Shown: positions 14,249 to 22,218 of the stretch, in pieces
Numbering within the stretch: position 1 is the stretch's first letter
Layout: the number at the start of each line of letters is the position of its first letter
Virus record (IMG/VR): IMGVR_UViG_3300017730_000020
Location: 1-43,672 of that record
Length of the DNA: 43,672 nt
Reading direction: 5' to 3' (one strand)
Origin: a virus
The notes under the pieces: generated by a model
What the model was told of the DNA's origin: nothing
Databases searched by the model: none
The model's input: the letters and a program-made list of their open reading frames with translations, nothing else
Program-made: the position numbers and the translations under genes

Positions 14249-16240
14249 ATGAAAATAACATACGAAAGATTAAATATTGATTCAACAATATTATGTCCAA
14301 TATCTGTTACCAAAGAAAGTACAACAACAATGCTTAACAGGTTCTTTAATTTAAATGAAAACAAAGCTTTTTGGGAAACATTTTTAAACGATTATGAATT
14401 GTTTTATGATTATGACCATAAAAGTTTCTTTTATATTGTAAGAAATGCAAGACTAAGGTTGCGTAAATATTTTTATATGCCACCTATATATGTAAAACTT
14501 AATTTATTACAAAAAGAGCAATTTGGAGACTTAGAACCTCAGCATATTAGATATCTTCAAAAGTTTGATTATTATAGCAATACAATAAACGAAGATGATT
14601 CAAAATCTTATGAATTTGATAGTGAATTTTCATTTATGTCAGCTTATCATCCTCATGTAGATAGTAACGCTTGTGCGTGTTATGGTAGATGGGCTACTCA
14701 AATAACAGAAGCATATAGTAACGGCTTGGTTTACCCATTTATGGAAACTATCAGAGCTTATCTAAATGATTATAATGGTAGAAGTACATTTTATAGTATA
14801 GACCCTTATGCTTTTGATGATAAACATAGTTTAAAAATAAATAATTTTGGCACTTATAAAGAAGATTGGTTAGCTATAAGTTCTAAAATGGAATTTGTTT
14901 ATGGCGAACAATGGTTAATGGATTTTTGTGAATATAAAAACCTTAATTATGATATGTATTATAAAATATTTCTTTATTATCAAAATAATGATGTAAGAAT
15001 GTTTGATAATGCTGACCAATTACATAGCGTAATGTTTAATGATGTACTGAAACAATATGTGAGTGACTATGATGAATATGTTCATTATAAATATGACATG
15101 ACAGAAGAAGAATGGTCTGTTTACACAGAGTTTAAAGAATGGCTTAAACCTTATACTCAAGAAACAATAAATTTATGGTTAACAGAATTTATTCATCATT
15201 CTTACAGTTCTCCTATTAAAAATGGAGATATTAATGCAATGCAGTATGCAATGGGAACTAGTATATACAGACTAAATAATATGGAACACCTCAGTGATAA
15301 ATTAAGACCTGTATTAGAAAGATATTCTGCTATAGGTGTTATTAATTACTTAGAAAATGTTTTGCTTAATGAGGATGCTAGAAGAGTTGGAAGCTATAGA
15401 CAAGGAAACATGTTTTTATTATTATCTACTAATATTAAACCCAGTCAAATGTATGAATCTTACATTAAATGGGCTGAATATAAAATTGATAATGATAATA
15501 CATCTTTGTTAATGGAAAATTACAGTGCGATATCTAAATCAGCTAGAATGCAAAATCAAGGTTCTTTTGTAGATACTAATATGGAGTTAAAAAGTATTCA
15601 TTACGATATTGATTGGGAAGGTATACAGATGGATGGTTTTAGGCATACATGGATTAATAACTATAAAGACCATTGGAAAGAAATACTAGGGTTAAAATTA
15701 GTTAGAGAGTTAAATCGTTATTGTAATAATATGGTTGAAGACAATGATTTAAATATTAGTAATAGTGATAAAAAACATCTTTTAAACATAATGCTTAACA
15801 GAGAAGAAATAAGAGAAACAACAAATCTTAAAGCACCTAAAATGAAAGATACAATTAGACTTGCTCTTGTCTCAATGCTTAAATATCATAATTTAGGTTT
15901 AACAGGTGATGTCTATAATGAACTAGTTAGTTTCTTAACAGAACAAAACACTGAATATAGTATGAATGAATTAGTAACAATGATGTCTGGAATTGTAAGT
16001 AATGATGAAAACAACTTAGAAGAAAAAAGAGAAAAAATGGTAGATATGATATATGTAGCAATACCAGATTTTCCAAAAGACCTAGATGATTTTCATGACT
16101 ATACAATGAAATCTTGGACAATAATACTAAAAAATGCATTTACACACTATAAAATAAACATAACAAACAAAATAAAGGAGTTAAACAATGTACTTAACAA
16201 TACCTCTAGAAATATATCTCAAACTGAACTATTTTCTTAA
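14249..16240 (+). CDS. Large protein with E2 (UBC)-like N-terminal region (663 aa)
   Basis: Residues about 90-200 show the layout of a ubiquitin-conjugating fold: MPPIYVKLNL (near 92-101), then FSFMSAYHPHVD leading to His134-Pro135, Cys142 and Cys144 (ACACYG), Trp148, and a helix with YPFMETIRAYLNDYN. E2 enzymes have HPN-x(n)-G-x-x-C with a following Trp and helices. The remaining 450 residues are helical, Tyr/Asn/Asp-rich and of unknown family. The gene sits between the ubiquitin-like and JAB genes, the E2 slot in bacterial Bil-type and PRTRC-type operons. The E2 call is a by-eye inference from one motif; either Cys could be catalytic. AAGGAG ribosome site; ends overlapping the JAB gene by 53 bases. 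Confidence 0.5.
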   Translation: MKITYERLNIDSTILCPISVTKESTTTMLNRFFNLNENKAFWETFLNDYELFYDYDHKSFFYIVRNARLRLRKYFYMPPIYVKLNLLQKEQFGDLEPQHIRYLQKFDYYSNTINEDDSKSYEFDSEFSFMSAYHPHVDSNACACYGRWATQITEAYSNGLVYPFMETIRAYLNDYNGRSTFYSIDPYAFDDKHSLKINNFGTYKEDWLAISSKMEFVYGEQWLMDFCEYKNLNYDMYYKIFLYYQNNDVRMFDNADQLHSVMFNDVLKQYVSDYDEYVHYKYDMTEEEWSVYTEFKEWLKPYTQETINLWLTEFIHHSYSSPIKNGDINAMQYAMGTSIYRLNNMEHLSDKLRPVLERYSAIGVINYLENVLLNEDARRVGSYRQGNMFLLLSTNIKPSQMYESYIKWAEYKIDNDNTSLLMENYSAISKSARMQNQGSFVDTNMELKSIHYDIDWEGIQMDGFRHTWINNYKDHWKEILGLKLVRELNRYCNNMVEDNDLNISNSDKKHLLNIMLNREEIRETTNLKAPKMKDTIRLALVSMLKYHNLGLTGDVYNELVSFLTEQNTEYSMNELVTMMSGIVSNDENNLEEKREKMVDMIYVAIPDFPKDLDDFHDYTMKSWTIILKNAFTHYKINITNKIKELNNVLNNTSRNISQTELFS

Positions 16241-17090
16241 ACAATTTCCAACAACAGAATGGTCAGGGCCAGCATGGTATAAGCCTCATTATAGAAAAGG
16301 AGAGAAATTTCCTAAAGGCTTTACACTTGTTCATTTTCATCCCGTTGATTTAGGACATGGTACAGCAACAACAATAGAAGCTGAAGATACTGCAAAAATA
16401 CTTCAGAAAACTTGGAAAGATTATCCAGAAACAGAAAAATGTATGATGGGAATTATACATTCTCACCATAATATGGGTGCGTTCTTTAGTGGAACGGATA
16501 AAAACTGTTTAAAAGATAATGCTCCAATAGAAAACTTTTATTGTTCAACAGTTGTAGCAAGTAAAAAAGAAAAGTTTGCATTTGCTATTAGTTATCAAGA
16601 CCAATATGGCAAAACGCATTTAGTAGAAGCTAATTCTGAGAATATTAATATGCAAATGCCTAATAAAAGCAAAGAACAAGATAAATGGGCTAGAATAGCT
16701 AAGAAAATCAAAGATGATAAAAAGACAACTACTGTTACTAGTTGGTATGATAAAGGAGGCAGTCTTAATCAAGGCAACCTCTTTCCTATGCAGAGTAGAC
16801 CTAGTCAATTTGGTAGTTATTATACTAACAATTTTAGTATTAACGCTTATGATGAATACGATAGCGTTATAACTGGGCAAGAAAAAATCATAGATAAACA
16901 CAGAAAAGATTCTATGACAGCCGATGACCCTGATTCTGCTTATATATCAAGTTTATATAAAAGTATGAATGCAGGAGAAATTGACCAGTTGTTAGTAGAA
17001 GAAGAACTTGAACTAATGAATCTAAATCCAGCAATAGTAATAGATGAAATAGGCAAGGAGGACAAAGATGAATCAAAAGCATCTGCGTAA
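16188..17090 (+). CDS. JAB/JAMM-domain metalloprotease (deubiquitinase-like, 300 aa)
   Basis: Cleaves isopeptide or C-terminal bonds of ubiquitin-like proteins using zinc. All JAMM elements are present: Glu24 in TEWSGP, His91 and His93 in HSH, then exactly seven residues to Ser101 and two more to Asp104 (HSHHNMGAFFSGTD). GFTLVHFHPVD and CSTVVASKKEKFAFAISY give the surrounding strands. Residues about 165-300 are polar, Gln/Lys/Ser-rich and probably disordered or a separate partner-binding tail ending in acidic helices. AAGGAG precedes the ATG. The end overlaps the E1-like gene by 23 bases. In related systems JAB enzymes release or mature the modifier. Confidence 0.85.
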   Translation: MYLTIPLEIYLKLNYFLKQFPTTEWSGPAWYKPHYRKGEKFPKGFTLVHFHPVDLGHGTATTIEAEDTAKILQKTWKDYPETEKCMMGIIHSHHNMGAFFSGTDKNCLKDNAPIENFYCSTVVASKKEKFAFAISYQDQYGKTHLVEANSENINMQMPNKSKEQDKWARIAKKIKDDKKTTTVTSWYDKGGSLNQGNLFPMQSRPSQFGSYYTNNFSINAYDEYDSVITGQEKIIDKHRKDSMTADDPDSAYISSLYKSMNAGEIDQLLVEEELELMNLNPAIVIDEIGKEDKDESKASA

Positions 17091-17811
17091 CAAAGACCTT
17101 ATACCACAAGAAAAACTCAACGATGTAACAGTCGTTGGGTTAGGTGGTATAGGTAGTAGTGTTATTATGTTATTAGCTACTATGGGCTTTAAGTTTATAA
17201 GAGGCTATGATAATGATAACATGGAAGAGCATAATTTTGGCACCACATTATATCCAGAAATATGGTATAATGAGGTTGATAATTCTAAAGCATCAATGGC
17301 TGAAAAAATTATTAAAAGCTACGGAGGTAGTAATGTTGAAATAGATATGCAACAAACTTTGTTTACAGGAGAGGGTCAGGTACTTTCTCCTAAAACAATA
17401 GTTTGTACAGATAGTATGAGCAGTAGAAAGATAGTATATAACAAGTGGCTTGAAAGAGAAGATAGAGAAGTGTTTATAGACCTCAGGATGGATGCACTTT
17501 CTATGAGCTGTATAACAGCAACACAAGGACTTGATAAATATCAAGATTACTGGTTTCCTAATGGAGAGAGTGGACAAGAAGCTCCCTGCACTATGAAACA
17601 TACAATATTCTGTGCAAACCTAATTAGTGGTATTGGTGTAAATCAACTGTTTAATTACTTGACAGGGAGACCTTTTTATGGCTATATTTGGCAAGGTCTT
17701 TCGCCTTTAGTAATAAAGACAGAAGACTTCAATAGTGGAGAAGTAAATAACACAAACAATATAACTGAGGAGAATGCGTATGCAAATACAAACTCGTACA
17801 GTTACAACTAA
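17068..17811 (+). CDS. E1-like / ThiF-type adenylating enzyme (247 aa)
   Basis: Activates the C-terminus of a beta-grasp modifier by adenylation. The nucleotide-binding GLGGIGS is at 24-30; GYDNDNMEEHNF (46-57) is the acidic strand followed by the conserved Asn56; Lys74 and Lys80 follow; TDSMSSR (114-120) is the Asp-x-x-x-x-x-Arg motif of the family; Cys174 in EAPC is the candidate thioester Cys before the helix that resembles MoeB/ThiF (ISGIGVNQLFNYLTG). The usual Arg finger just after the Asn (N-x-x-R-Q) is replaced by GTT, so catalysis may differ or need a partner. Shorter than MoeB-type enzymes plus rhodanese; no zinc Cys pairs. GGAGG precedes the ATG. Confidence 0.85.
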   Translation: MNQKHLRNKDLIPQEKLNDVTVVGLGGIGSSVIMLLATMGFKFIRGYDNDNMEEHNFGTTLYPEIWYNEVDNSKASMAEKIIKSYGGSNVEIDMQQTLFTGEGQVLSPKTIVCTDSMSSRKIVYNKWLEREDREVFIDLRMDALSMSCITATQGLDKYQDYWFPNGESGQEAPCTMKHTIFCANLISGIGVNQLFNYLTGRPFYGYIWQGLSPLVIKTEDFNSGEVNNTNNITEENAYANTNSYSYN

Positions 17812-18619
17812 TTGGAACGAACAACCTGCGGGGCTGACTTGGTATTTTATAGGTCAGCCCAAAACAGGTAAAACCACAGCGGCCGCTAACTGGTCTGCAA
17901 AAGGTGCTAAAGGTGTCTTAATGATAGATACTGACCTTGGTGCAGACTTTGTTGACGGTGCTAATGTTGTAACAGTTACATCACTTAACCCACCTTTTAC
18001 AGGAGAAGGGGATGATAGAAAAATGATACCCCCTCTTGAAAGAGGATTTTACCATAGAGTTGGCCCTAAAAGAGGCGAACCAATGGAGGTTTATTCTTTA
18101 TTTGAGGTATATACTTGGATAAAAGATAATTGGAAATCTCTAGGCTATGAAAGCTTGGTAATAGACACAATAGATACTATTAACGAATGGATACAGGAAG
18201 CTGTATGCGAAGAGTTAGGTATAAGTGCAATGGGTCAAGGAGAATGGGGAGCTGATTGGGGTAAAGCAAGAAAGAAAAATGTGGATATAGTTAAGAGATT
18301 ACAAACTCTAATGAAAGCACATGGTTCTAACTTAATACTCACTTCCCATAGTAAACAATCCCAAATGAATGATGGCAAAGTGCAATTAAGTCCTGAATTA
18401 CCAAGAGGTCTTGGATATGCGCTATGTGCTAAAGCCGATGTAATAGGATACTCAACCGTAGTTAAAGATGAATTGATACCAAAAGTATCTTTTCAAGCTT
18501 ATGACGAAAGAACAGTTGGCTCTAGACTTAAGCCATTAAATGGGCTTGTTCTGCCTTTTACATATACTGATGTAAATAAGGCAATAACCGAATACAAAGA
18601 AGATGAAGGAGAAAGCTAA
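17780..18619 (+). CDS. Sak4-like RecA-fold ATPase for phage recombination (279 aa)
   Basis: A P-loop ATPase of the AAA_24/Sak4 type: Walker A GQPKTGKTT at 25-33, Walker B-like GVLMIDTDLGAD, sensor-type SLVIDTIDTINEW, and ILTSHSKQSQ. These proteins stimulate single-strand annealing or act as RecA-like partners of phage single-strand binding proteins. I chose the ATG at 17780 because it sits at good spacing from GAGGAG; the ATG at 17774 is too close. It overlaps the E1-like gene by 32 bases, so the conjugation cassette and the recombination genes share one transcript. The next gene encodes its likely binding partner. Confidence 0.75.
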   Translation: MQIQTRTVTTNWNEQPAGLTWYFIGQPKTGKTTAAANWSAKGAKGVLMIDTDLGADFVDGANVVTVTSLNPPFTGEGDDRKMIPPLERGFYHRVGPKRGEPMEVYSLFEVYTWIKDNWKSLGYESLVIDTIDTINEWIQEAVCEELGISAMGQGEWGADWGKARKKNVDIVKRLQTLMKAHGSNLILTSHSKQSQMNDGKVQLSPELPRGLGYALCAKADVIGYSTVVKDELIPKVSFQAYDERTVGSRLKPLNGLVLPFTYTDVNKAITEYKEDEGES

Positions 18620-19230
18620 TGGCGTTATTACAATCAAGTAGTAATACAAAAATGAATAGTGATTTTACTGGTTATTTTGAAGCTGGTATAGAAAAAGTCG
18701 AGGATAAGAGCGGTCAATATGACTGGGCTGATTGTTGGCTTGATGTACACTTTAAAATAAAAAACAGTAAATACCCACAAGTTCATTCTATCAAAGGTTC
18801 TTATGAAAAGAATCCTGACGGAACAGTAAGCATCAATAGAGTAGTTAGGCAGTTTAACTATTTAAAAGATGCTATTGGTTTCGAAGGTGGAATCAATACT
18901 GAAGGAGACTGGGAAATGGCTAATGGTGAAAAGATAGACAGTATAGAGTCTACTTTAAACAGCTATATTTCAGAAATGAACGGTAGTGATAATCCTTTGC
19001 TAGAACCGCCTCATAACTACCTAATATATGTTTATAGAGAAGCACCAAAGAAACAAGGTGATAAAACATATAAAAGGGTGTTGGGTAAAATAGTCGATAA
19101 TGATAATGCAGGTAGAAGTGACTTAGAAAGTTATGTAACCTACATGAAGCAAAAAGGCTATCTAAAGGAAGCGTCTGAAAATGACACCCCTTCCGCACCA
19201 ACTCAACCTCAAAGCGACATGCCATTTTAA
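18619..19230 (+). CDS. Single-stranded DNA-binding protein (DUF669-like, 203 aa)
   Basis: Predicted beta-rich (OB-like) front half with FTGYFEAGIEKVEDKSG and WLDVHFKIKNSKYPQ, then a polar middle and a C-terminal tail ending QPQSDMPF. An acidic-hydrophobic tip of the type DMPF is typical of single-strand binding proteins, which use it to recruit partners. It follows a Sak4-like ATPase and precedes a primase-helicase; pairs of Sak4-like and DUF669-like genes are common in phages. Overlaps both neighbours by one base. The OB assignment comes from pattern and context. Confidence 0.7.
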   Translation: MALLQSSSNTKMNSDFTGYFEAGIEKVEDKSGQYDWADCWLDVHFKIKNSKYPQVHSIKGSYEKNPDGTVSINRVVRQFNYLKDAIGFEGGINTEGDWEMANGEKIDSIESTLNSYISEMNGSDNPLLEPPHNYLIYVYREAPKKQGDKTYKRVLGKIVDNDNAGRSDLESYVTYMKQKGYLKEASENDTPSAPTQPQSDMPF

Positions 19231-21029
19231 TGGAGCTTTATGTTGAAGTAGCTATAGGGAGCCCCCACCAAAGGGGGCTTCTTATGCCTTTAGGTAAATA
19301 CGAAAAAAACATGTCCGAGTTTTTAGAGCGGGGACAATACATACCCATATACAGGTCTCATTATCTATATGATAAAGATGCTTATCTATTTGTACAAGAT
19401 AACAAATCACTAAAAGACTACACGGGTAAAAGGTATGTTGATAATATACTTATTGATATTGACCGTAAAGATGATAGTGACGATAGAGTATTAGAAAAAG
19501 CTAAACTTGCAGTAAACGAACTTAATTCAATGGGACTAAAAGATGGTAATTATAGTATCTTTTATAGTGGTACAGGTTACCATATATTAGTTTCTGCTGA
19601 TTGTTTTGACTTTACACCAAGTGAACAGTTACCTTATATAGTAAAACAAACAATGACACAGCTATTTACTACAGTTAATATAGACCCTGCTGTGTATATG
19701 AGGACTTCTATATATAGAGAACAAGCTACTAAAAATGCTAAATCAAACTTGTTTAAAACAAAACTATCGACACAAGGTTTTATGCAATTAACCTTTGATA
19801 AAATAAGAAAACTCGCATCAAAACCTTCAGATATAGACTGGGAAGAAACTCTTTGGGGTGATGGCAGTTTAGAAGGTAAAGTAAAGACTAGTGTAGAAAC
19901 TGTTCGTTCTTTTAAAGCTGTACAAGAGCCTACAAAAGTTGCACCTTGTGTGCAACAAATGTTTGCTGAAGGCCCTAATGAAGGTAATAGAAACAATGTT
20001 ATATTGCGTATGGCTTCGCATTTTAGACGAAATGGTATACCCTCTGATGCTACAAAAGCATCCCTATTACACTGGAACAATAATCAACTTCGTGAAGAAA
20101 TTGTATTAGAAAAAGTAGAAAGTGTATACAATAACGGGTATCAATATGGCTGTCAAGATGTTGAAATGAAAGCTAGATGTAAAACGCATTGTATACATTA
20201 CAAAAAGAAAGACTATGACATAGAAGTTAAAGACTTTCAACAACTACAAAAGAGACTAGAAGAAAGAATGTCAACTGACTTTAGTGGAAAAACAATAGAT
20301 TTATCAAAAATATTTGGTCTACCAGATGTTGATTGTACAATCTATCCCGGTGAGTTAGTTACTATATTTGGGCCTACTGGCGCAGGTAAAACTACTGTTG
20401 CTCAAAACATTATCTTAGGGTATAATTCTGCTCAAGACAGAATAGACCAAGATTCACAACTAAATACTTTGTATTTAAGTTTAGAATTGAGTGATTGGTA
20501 TATGCATAAAAGACATATTCAAATAGTTGCTGATGTAGATAAACAACAAGTCGAAGGAGATGTTTCTAAAATAGCAGAAGACCATAAAGACTTACTAGAC
20601 CATGTTGTTATACAAACTGTTCAACCAACCTTAGATAGTATTCAAACAAAAATAAGAGAACTAGACCCTCAGGTTGTTGTAGTAGACTATATAGACTTAA
20701 TAGACCCGGGCCCTACAAAGCGTGGAGAGTACGAAGCTATTAGGTATATTAGTCACTCACTTAGTAATATGGCAGTTAATAACGACATTATTATTATACA
20801 GCTATCACAAGTAGCTAGAGAATATAGTAAAAATGATGTCTTAGACCTTTACGCAGGTAAGGGTAGTGGTGCTATAGAAAATGCATCTCGTAAGGTACTA
20901 GGTATTAATGGTCAAGCAAAAGACCCTATTAAGTACCTATCCTTATTTAAAAACAGTGATGGTGAACTTTTTAGTGATATTCCACTAAGATGGAGACCTT
21001 CATTTAGACTAAGGAGAGATTATGAATGA
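19230..21029 (+). CDS. Bifunctional primase-helicase (AEP primase plus DnaB-type helicase, 599 aa)
   Basis: The N-terminal 330 residues are an archaeo-eukaryotic-type primase: catalytic Asp76 and Asp78 in LIDIDRKDD, then SGTGYH at 113-118 with His118. Near 290-330 a short Cys/His cluster (CKTHCIHY) may bind zinc. The C-terminal part is a hexameric DnaB-like helicase: Walker A GPTGAGKTT at 381-389, Walker B QVVVVDYIDLIDPG (near 480-495) and IIIQLSQVAREYSK. It would prime and unwind at the phage fork and needs a host polymerase, as none is seen here. Met19, after a strong hairpin, is an alternative start. Confidence 0.8.
   Translation: MELYVEVAIGSPHQRGLLMPLGKYEKNMSEFLERGQYIPIYRSHYLYDKDAYLFVQDNKSLKDYTGKRYVDNILIDIDRKDDSDDRVLEKAKLAVNELNSMGLKDGNYSIFYSGTGYHILVSADCFDFTPSEQLPYIVKQTMTQLFTTVNIDPAVYMRTSIYREQATKNAKSNLFKTKLSTQGFMQLTFDKIRKLASKPSDIDWEETLWGDGSLEGKVKTSVETVRSFKAVQEPTKVAPCVQQMFAEGPNEGNRNNVILRMASHFRRNGIPSDATKASLLHWNNNQLREEIVLEKVESVYNNGYQYGCQDVEMKARCKTHCIHYKKKDYDIEVKDFQQLQKRLEERMSTDFSGKTIDLSKIFGLPDVDCTIYPGELVTIFGPTGAGKTTVAQNIILGYNSAQDRIDQDSQLNTLYLSLELSDWYMHKRHIQIVADVDKQQVEGDVSKIAEDHKDLLDHVVIQTVQPTLDSIQTKIRELDPQVVVVDYIDLIDPGPTKRGEYEAIRYISHSLSNMAVNNDIIIIQLSQVAREYSKNDVLDLYAGKGSGAIENASRKVLGINGQAKDPIKYLSLFKNSDGELFSDIPLRWRPSFRLRRDYE
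19259..19280 (+). promoter_or_regulatory. GC-rich hairpin at the start of the primase-helicase gene
   Basis: GAGCCCCC (19259-19266) pairs with GGGGGCTT (19273-19280) around a six-base loop, 30 bases into the coding sequence and four bases before the in-frame ATG at 19284. It looks like a terminator without a proper T-run and may regulate which start is used. Confidence 0.5.
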
Positions 21030-21594
21030 TGTAATCTACAAAAAAAAAGAAACAGCTAAAGAAATAGTTGGAGAGTATATGGATGTTATCATGGAGCTAT
21101 CAATAGTTGATGCTGATGATAAAGAACAATGTACAAAACTAGAACTAAAGCGTGATTCTTTACAAACAAAAATGAAAGATAAAGTCAAAGGTATTGACTA
21201 TTTTTCACAAAACATAACGCAAAGAGATTATTTATTAAGTGCGGAAATAGAAGCTCATAAAGATGAAATAGAAAGATTAAGGACTAGACAAAAAGCCTTA
21301 ACAGCTACTAATGACTACTTAAATAAAATACTCTTACCTATGTTAATTGAAGAACTTGGTGACAATAATGGAGTACTAGAAACTGATACAGCTAGGTATA
21401 AACTATACGAAACATACGGAAGTGTGATAGTTACAGACCAAGATAAAGTTCCTAATGACTTTATAAAAACCAAGATAACTCAAACAATAGACAAAGCTAA
21501 AGCAAGAAAGGTATGTATGCAACTTCATAGAGAAAATACAGAATTACCTGACGGCTTAAGTATAACCAAAGTCAAAAGAGTAAAACGGTCTTGA
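21022..21594 (+). CDS. Gp157-like (siphovirus Gp157 family) protein (190 aa)
   Basis: An N-terminal coiled coil with KKKETAKEIVGEYMDVIMEL, EIEAHKDEIERLRTRQKALT and LLPMLIEEL, then a beta-hairpin region (ARYKLYETYGSVIVTDQDKVPNDFIKTK) and a Lys-rich C-terminus with TIDKAKARKVCMQL. This order is that of the phage Gp157 family, a frequent neighbour of Sak/SSB recombination genes and of uncertain biochemical role. The start overlaps the primase-helicase gene by eight bases. Confidence 0.75.
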   Translation: MNDVIYKKKETAKEIVGEYMDVIMELSIVDADDKEQCTKLELKRDSLQTKMKDKVKGIDYFSQNITQRDYLLSAEIEAHKDEIERLRTRQKALTATNDYLNKILLPMLIEELGDNNGVLETDTARYKLYETYGSVIVTDQDKVPNDFIKTKITQTIDKAKARKVCMQLHRENTELPDGLSITKVKRVKRS

Positions 21595-21788
21595 TACGAA
21601 AGTATTTAATAGACCTTAACTGGACAGAGGCAGGGTTTCTTATAGATTTCTTATACTTTTTTAGTATAGGAGCTATATTATACAATGCCCCTGCCAGTTA
21701 TGACTCAAACAAAGAAACAAACTATATATTAGTTCAGTTTAGATTTTGGATAATAACAACAAACCTAGAACTGGGAGTTCAAATATGA
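21591..21788 (+). CDS. Small membrane-associated protein (65 aa)
   Basis: TTG start in a TTGA overlap with the previous gene's stop; the protein has a hydrophobic segment (WTEAGFLIDFLYFFSIGAIL) flanked by polar ends, and a Trp/Leu-rich C-terminus. It overlaps the next gene by ATGA. Translational coupling on both sides argues it is real; function unknown. Confidence 0.5.
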   Translation: MIRKYLIDLNWTEAGFLIDFLYFFSIGAILYNAPASYDSNKETNYILVQFRFWIITTNLELGVQI

Positions 21789-21982
21789 GATTACTATATA
21801 ACCCATTTAAGAAAAAAAATACCAAAAGTTCTATATGGAATAGACTTAGGCAATTAAGTTCTTTTACATGGGAAAATAAAGTAAAAATAGATAAATTATC
21901 GCATATAATTAATGAAATGCAGTTAATTATAGAAAGTCTTAGTAAACCTAAAAAAAGAGGTAGACCTAAAAAAAATGCATAG
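21785..21982 (+). CDS. Small basic protein with AT-hook-like tail (65 aa)
   Basis: The ATG at 21785 overlaps the upstream stop (ATGA); an earlier in-frame ATG at 21746 lies inside the previous gene and is less likely. The protein starts MRLLYNPFKKKNTKSSIW and ends KPKKRGRPKKNA; the Lys-Arg-Gly-Arg-Pro-Lys core matches an AT-hook, a minor-groove DNA-binding motif. A DNA-binding role near replication genes is plausible. The final bases overlap the next gene. Confidence 0.55.
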   Translation: MRLLYNPFKKKNTKSSIWNRLRQLSSFTWENKVKIDKLSHIINEMQLIIESLSKPKKRGRPKKNA

Positions 21983-22139
21983 TTTACCTATAGGTGGAGA
22001 CCAAGTTGATTACAAATGCACAGAGTGCTGGAGTGATTCTTTAATTTGGGAAGAATATGGGAATAGTAAGTCTGATGAATCAGAGCTTGGTACTTTTTGT
22101 GAAAAGTGCGAAGATGTTAAATTACCAGATGAACTATAA
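21975..22139 (+). CDS. Small zinc-ribbon protein (54 aa)
   Basis: The frame begins within the last codons of the AT-hook gene and gives 54 residues with two CxxC knuckles, CTEC near residue 15 and CEKC near residue 43, a typical zinc-ribbon arrangement of about 28 residues. The N-terminus is MHSLPIGGDQVDYKC. No known family; zinc binding is inferred from the paired Cys. Confidence 0.55.
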   Translation: MHSLPIGGDQVDYKCTECWSDSLIWEEYGNSKSDESELGTFCEKCEDVKLPDEL

Positions 22140-22151
22140 ATAACTAAACTC

Positions 22152-22201
22152 GGGGGCTCCGACTTCTCCACATACCAATGCCTACACGCATAGGAGTCCC
22201 C
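22152..22201 (+). promoter_or_regulatory. Structured leader or attenuator upstream of the nuclease genes
   Basis: GGGGGCTCC (22152-22160) pairs with GGAGTCCCC (22193-22201), 9 bp with one G-U pair; an inner ATGC/GCAT stem (22178-22191) lies in the loop. It is GC-rich and sits in an 80-base gap between genes. A weak T-rich stretch follows, so a partial terminator is possible; a translational or protein-binding element is the alternative. Confidence 0.5.
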
Positions 22202-22218
22202 ATTCTTTTGGAGGAAGA

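Noticed and set aside
19634-20080. A 148-residue minus-strand frame
   Set aside because: Antisense to the primase-helicase; no start context and no recognisable domain.
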